Part shown: piece after piece, positions 62,569 through 64,000 of the stretch
Numbering within the stretch: the first letter of the stretch is position 1
Layout: the number at the start of each line of letters is the position of its first letter
Assembly: GCA_035508495.1 (NCBI GenBank)
Contig: DATJMX010000084.1
Span: 1 to 64,000 of the forward strand
Reading direction: 5' to 3'
From: Candidatus Binataceae bacterium
GTDB lineage: Bacteria > Desulfobacterota > Binatia > Binatales > Binataceae
Length of the DNA: 64,000 nt
Position numbers and translations under genes: made by a program
Notes under the pieces: model-generated
What the model was told of the DNA's origin: nothing
Seen by the model: only the letters and a program-made list of their open reading frames with translations
Database searches by the model: none

Positions 62569-63408
62569 CTAAAAGCGCAGACGCTCACGGCGCGCCGCTT
62601 CCCGTTTTATCTGGTCGAACAATTCAGCTCGATGACGTCGCAAGGCCGAACTGATGCGTTGCTCAATGTCTTCCATGTCGTTGCTATCGCGGACCACAAC
62701 GGTAGGTGCCGAATGAAGCGTCAGCGATGAGGTGGCAAACGGCCCGTCGCTCGCCGCGCTTCTCCGAGCTGTAAGATCGGAGAATGAGGGCGATTCCAAG
62801 CGCGGTTGCGGTGCAATGACGCCGGTTCGATCATCACCCGAAACTCGTGCAGGAAAGTAATATTTGTTCCCTTGCGGACCGCGCGTTTGAGTGTGCCGCC
62901 GCTCCAACCCGACCAGCCGTTGCAACGGGAGGAACCTCTCACGCCCGGCCTGCGCCAGCTTACTCTGCGGAGGACGAATGCCGGAGATTGCAGCGACGGA
63001 CCCCACACCCGCGTGTGATTCAATCGTCGACAGGGTTTCCAACGCACCGACCCCGGAACGCATCCGTTTCAATATTTGCGCGGCCGGTTTCTTAATCGGT
63101 AAAGATCCGATCGCACGTGTGAGCAGCGCGGGCCTATCGATCGCGGTTGATTGCCGTTCTATCTTCGCAGGCGTTCGCATGGCCTCAACCAGATTACGTG
63201 TCACCCGCAGTGAAGTTCCGATCTTACGTGGGACCGACGACCGCCCCGACTTTGCGAATTGACTTGCCGCGCCCACGCCCCTGGTTACTCTCGCGGTTGC
63301 GCCCTGCCATCGCGCCGCAGCCTTGCGAGCACGAAGCCCGGCTTCGAGTTTCGAGCGTTTTGCCACCGAACTACTCTTGCGCTCCGTGACCGTGGCGATC
63401 AGCGACAT
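62569..63408 (-). CDS. Short tape-measure-like protein
   Basis: About 280 residues, very basic, in the place of the P2 T gene (between E' and U). The C-terminus, DIEQRISSALRRHRAELFDQ followed by KREAARRERLRF, is the kind of charged end seen in tail length proteins of this type. ATG 63408 is a guess: the frame stays open to 63618 but would overlap most of the RRM gene. P2-type tape measures are about 800 residues or longer, so this would predict a much shorter tail, or the protein has another job. No membrane helix. Confidence 0.6.
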   Translation of the reverse strand: MSLIATVTERKSSSVAKRSKLEAGLRARKAAARWQGATARVTRGVGAASQFAKSGRSSVPRKIGTSLRVTRNLVEAMRTPAKIERQSTAIDRPALLTRAIGSLPIKKPAAQILKRMRSGVGALETLSTIESHAGVGSVAAISGIRPPQSKLAQAGRERFLPLQRLVGLERRHTQTRGPQGNKYYFPARVSGDDRTGVIAPQPRLESPSFSDLTARRSAASDGPFATSSLTLHSAPTVVVRDSNDMEDIEQRISSALRRHRAELFDQIKREAARRERLRF

Positions 63409-63658
63409 GGCGAACCGAGGTGGCGGCCTCGACTCGCATCGGGCGGCCCCCGAGCTCGCGACCGTTGAGAATATCCACGGCTTGCATCGCATCGACCTCG
63501 GAGCACATCTCCACAAAGCCGAAGCCTCGCGAGCGGCCGTCGAAACGATCGCGCACGATTTCAGCGCGCTCGACCGCTCCGACTTCGGCGAATGCGGCGC
63601 GCAGCGCGTCGTCCTCAAGCTTGAAACTCAAATTGCCTACGAACAATCTCGCTGCCAT
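63371..63658 (-). CDS. RRM-type RNA-binding protein inside the tail operon
   Basis: 95 residues, one RNA recognition motif. RNP2 is LFVGNL (5-10) and RNP1 RGFGFVEM (44-51) with the two aromatics that stack on RNA; the alpha/beta pattern is complete. The C-terminal 20 residues are a basic, His-rich tail. It starts 18 bases after the E' stop and overlaps the tape measure start by 38 bases in another frame. Bacterial RRM proteins are usually solitary, and a place between E' and T in a tail operon is unexpected. Confidence 0.88.
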   Translation of the reverse strand: MAARLFVGNLSFKLEDDALRAAFAEVGAVERAEIVRDRFDGRSRGFGFVEMCSEVDAMQAVDILNGRELGGRPMRVEAATSVRHVADRHGHGAQE

Positions 63659-63676
63659 CGGATTGCCTCGAATTAC

Positions 63677-63826
63677 TCAGTCGTCGACGGACTTTCCCTC
63701 CGCTCGCTGGAATTGCTCGATTGCCTCGAGCCAGTAGCCAATCTCAGCGAGGTCCATTTCCTTCAGTTCGCTCGGTGCAAACCCGAAATGAACTAATCCT
63801 GCGAATCCCGCTGCGGAGGGAGCTCG
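63677..63826 (-). CDS. E' extension, joined to gpE by -1 frameshift
   Basis: A 49-codon frame without a sensible start, in the -1 frame relative to gpE. It reads HFGFAPSELKEMDLAEIGYW then LEAIEQFQRAEGKSVDD, the helical F-x-x-S-E-L-x-x-M-x-L-x-E-L-x-x-W pattern of P2 gpE'. The frame becomes open at the AAATTTC heptamer. In P2 and lambda the longer frameshift product is the tail assembly chaperone that binds the tape measure. Confidence 0.75.
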   Translation of the reverse strand, partial: RAPSAAGFAGLVHFGFAPSELKEMDLAEIGYWLEAIEQFQRAEGKSVDD

Positions 63827-64000
63827 AAATTTTCGCCGACTACCTCGTTCTGCAAGGCCAGGACGTCGCCAAGATCCATTTCCATGACGTCCTCAAAGAC
63901 GATGCGGCGGCCATCGATTTCACAAAGCTCGGCGATGAGAGCGAACACTACCGCCGTGGGATCGCCACCCGTCGCCGCCCGCTGCGCGCGCATCAGATCG
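63793..64000 (-). CDS. Tail assembly chaperone gpE, partial
   Basis: The 5' end is outside the window; the frame is open to base 64000. The visible part is DLMRAQRAATGGDPTAVVFA, LIAELCEIDGRRIVFEDVME, MDLGDVLALQNEVVGENFEL, the small helical fold of the P2 gpE/TAC type. It ends with TAG at 63793. A slippery heptamer 30 bases before the stop lets some ribosomes enter the E' frame. Confidence 0.85.
   Translation of the reverse strand, partial: DLMRAQRAATGGDPTAVVFALIAELCEIDGRRIVFEDVMEMDLGDVLALQNEVVGENFELPPQRDSQD
63826..63832 (-). promoter_or_regulatory. -1 frameshift slippery site A AAT TTC
   Basis: The minus-strand heptamer AAATTTC has the X XXY YYZ form in phase with gpE codons (GAA AAT TTC). 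A one-base slip re-pairs at AAA and TTT and enters the E' frame, which is then open for 49 codons. Only a weak stem lies downstream. Confidence 0.7.

Noticed and set aside
63409..63618. Upstream extension of the tape-measure frame
   Set aside because: This part lies inside the RRM gene, which is clearly coding in another frame; its composition (Arg/Ser/Cys-rich) looks non-coding.

Overview
The window is a piece of chromosome from a GC-rich, Gram-negative bacterium. Lipoproteins, Sec signal peptides, L-Ara4N (arn) lipid A modification genes, murF and a RodZ-like protein all indicate an outer membrane and peptidoglycan. The mix of genes (many CoA, aldehyde and dienelactone enzymes, a type III polyketide synthase, DUF4410 and DUF7002-like proteins) would suit an uncultured soil or groundwater lineage of the Binatota/Desulfobacterota type. 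That placement is inference from gene content and was not tested.

Layout. 1-6.8 kb: a MerR-type regulator, a glutaredoxin and an esterase form one minus-strand operon behind a recognisable MerR-type promoter; then an exported protein, an AAA-type ATPase, two tandem lipoproteins, clpP, and a cupredoxin whose start codon overlaps that of clpP. 6.8-12.5 kb: gltX and guaA, a DUF7002-like protein, a DUF4410 lipoprotein, a small ferredoxin and a dienelactone hydrolase. 12.5-20.3 kb: quinone oxidoreductase, PAS histidine kinase with its response regulator, acyltransferase, MFS exporter, Usp-like protein, and a type III polyketide synthase followed by the remnant of an FAD oxidoreductase. 20.6-29.4 kb: a haem-binding lipoprotein and a catabolic block (FAH, nitronate monooxygenase, PPOX, two enoyl-CoA hydratases, 3-hydroxyisobutyrate-type dehydrogenase, aldo/keto reductase). 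Two copies of an interspersed hairpin repeat flank the first enoyl-CoA hydratase gene. 29.6-33.8 kb: a plus-strand serine/adenylate biosynthesis run (class V aminotransferase, serA, purA). 33.8-39.7 kb: panE-like reductase with an oxalate-CoA-ligase-like enzyme, a decayed Phd/VapC toxin-antitoxin locus, a serine beta-lactamase-fold hydrolase and an exported adenosine deaminase. 39.7-45.6 kb: arnD, a split arnA (two genes), arnC and divergent arnT, without arnB. 45.7-51.7 kb: TPR lipoprotein, RodZ-like protein, D-threonine-aldolase-like enzyme, purE, murF and a K+ channel.

51.7-64.0 kb is the accessory highlight: a minus-strand, P2-like contractile tail operon in the order E, E', RRM protein, short tape measure, U, X, D, V, W, J, I, two tail-fibre-type proteins and a 1,519-residue pectate-lyase-like tailspike or adhesin. 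It runs off the right edge. Unusual points are an AAATTTC slippery heptamer that would join E to E' by a -1 frameshift, an RNA-binding RRM protein encoded between E' and the tape measure, a spike with six 19-residue repeats that each carry one histidine at the same position, and a large terminal protein with a Sec-type signal peptide. No capsid, terminase, integrase or lysis gene is visible in the window, so it could be a tailocin-like particle or one half of a prophage; sequence beyond base 64000 would decide. No tRNA, rRNA, CRISPR array or intact insertion sequence was seen.
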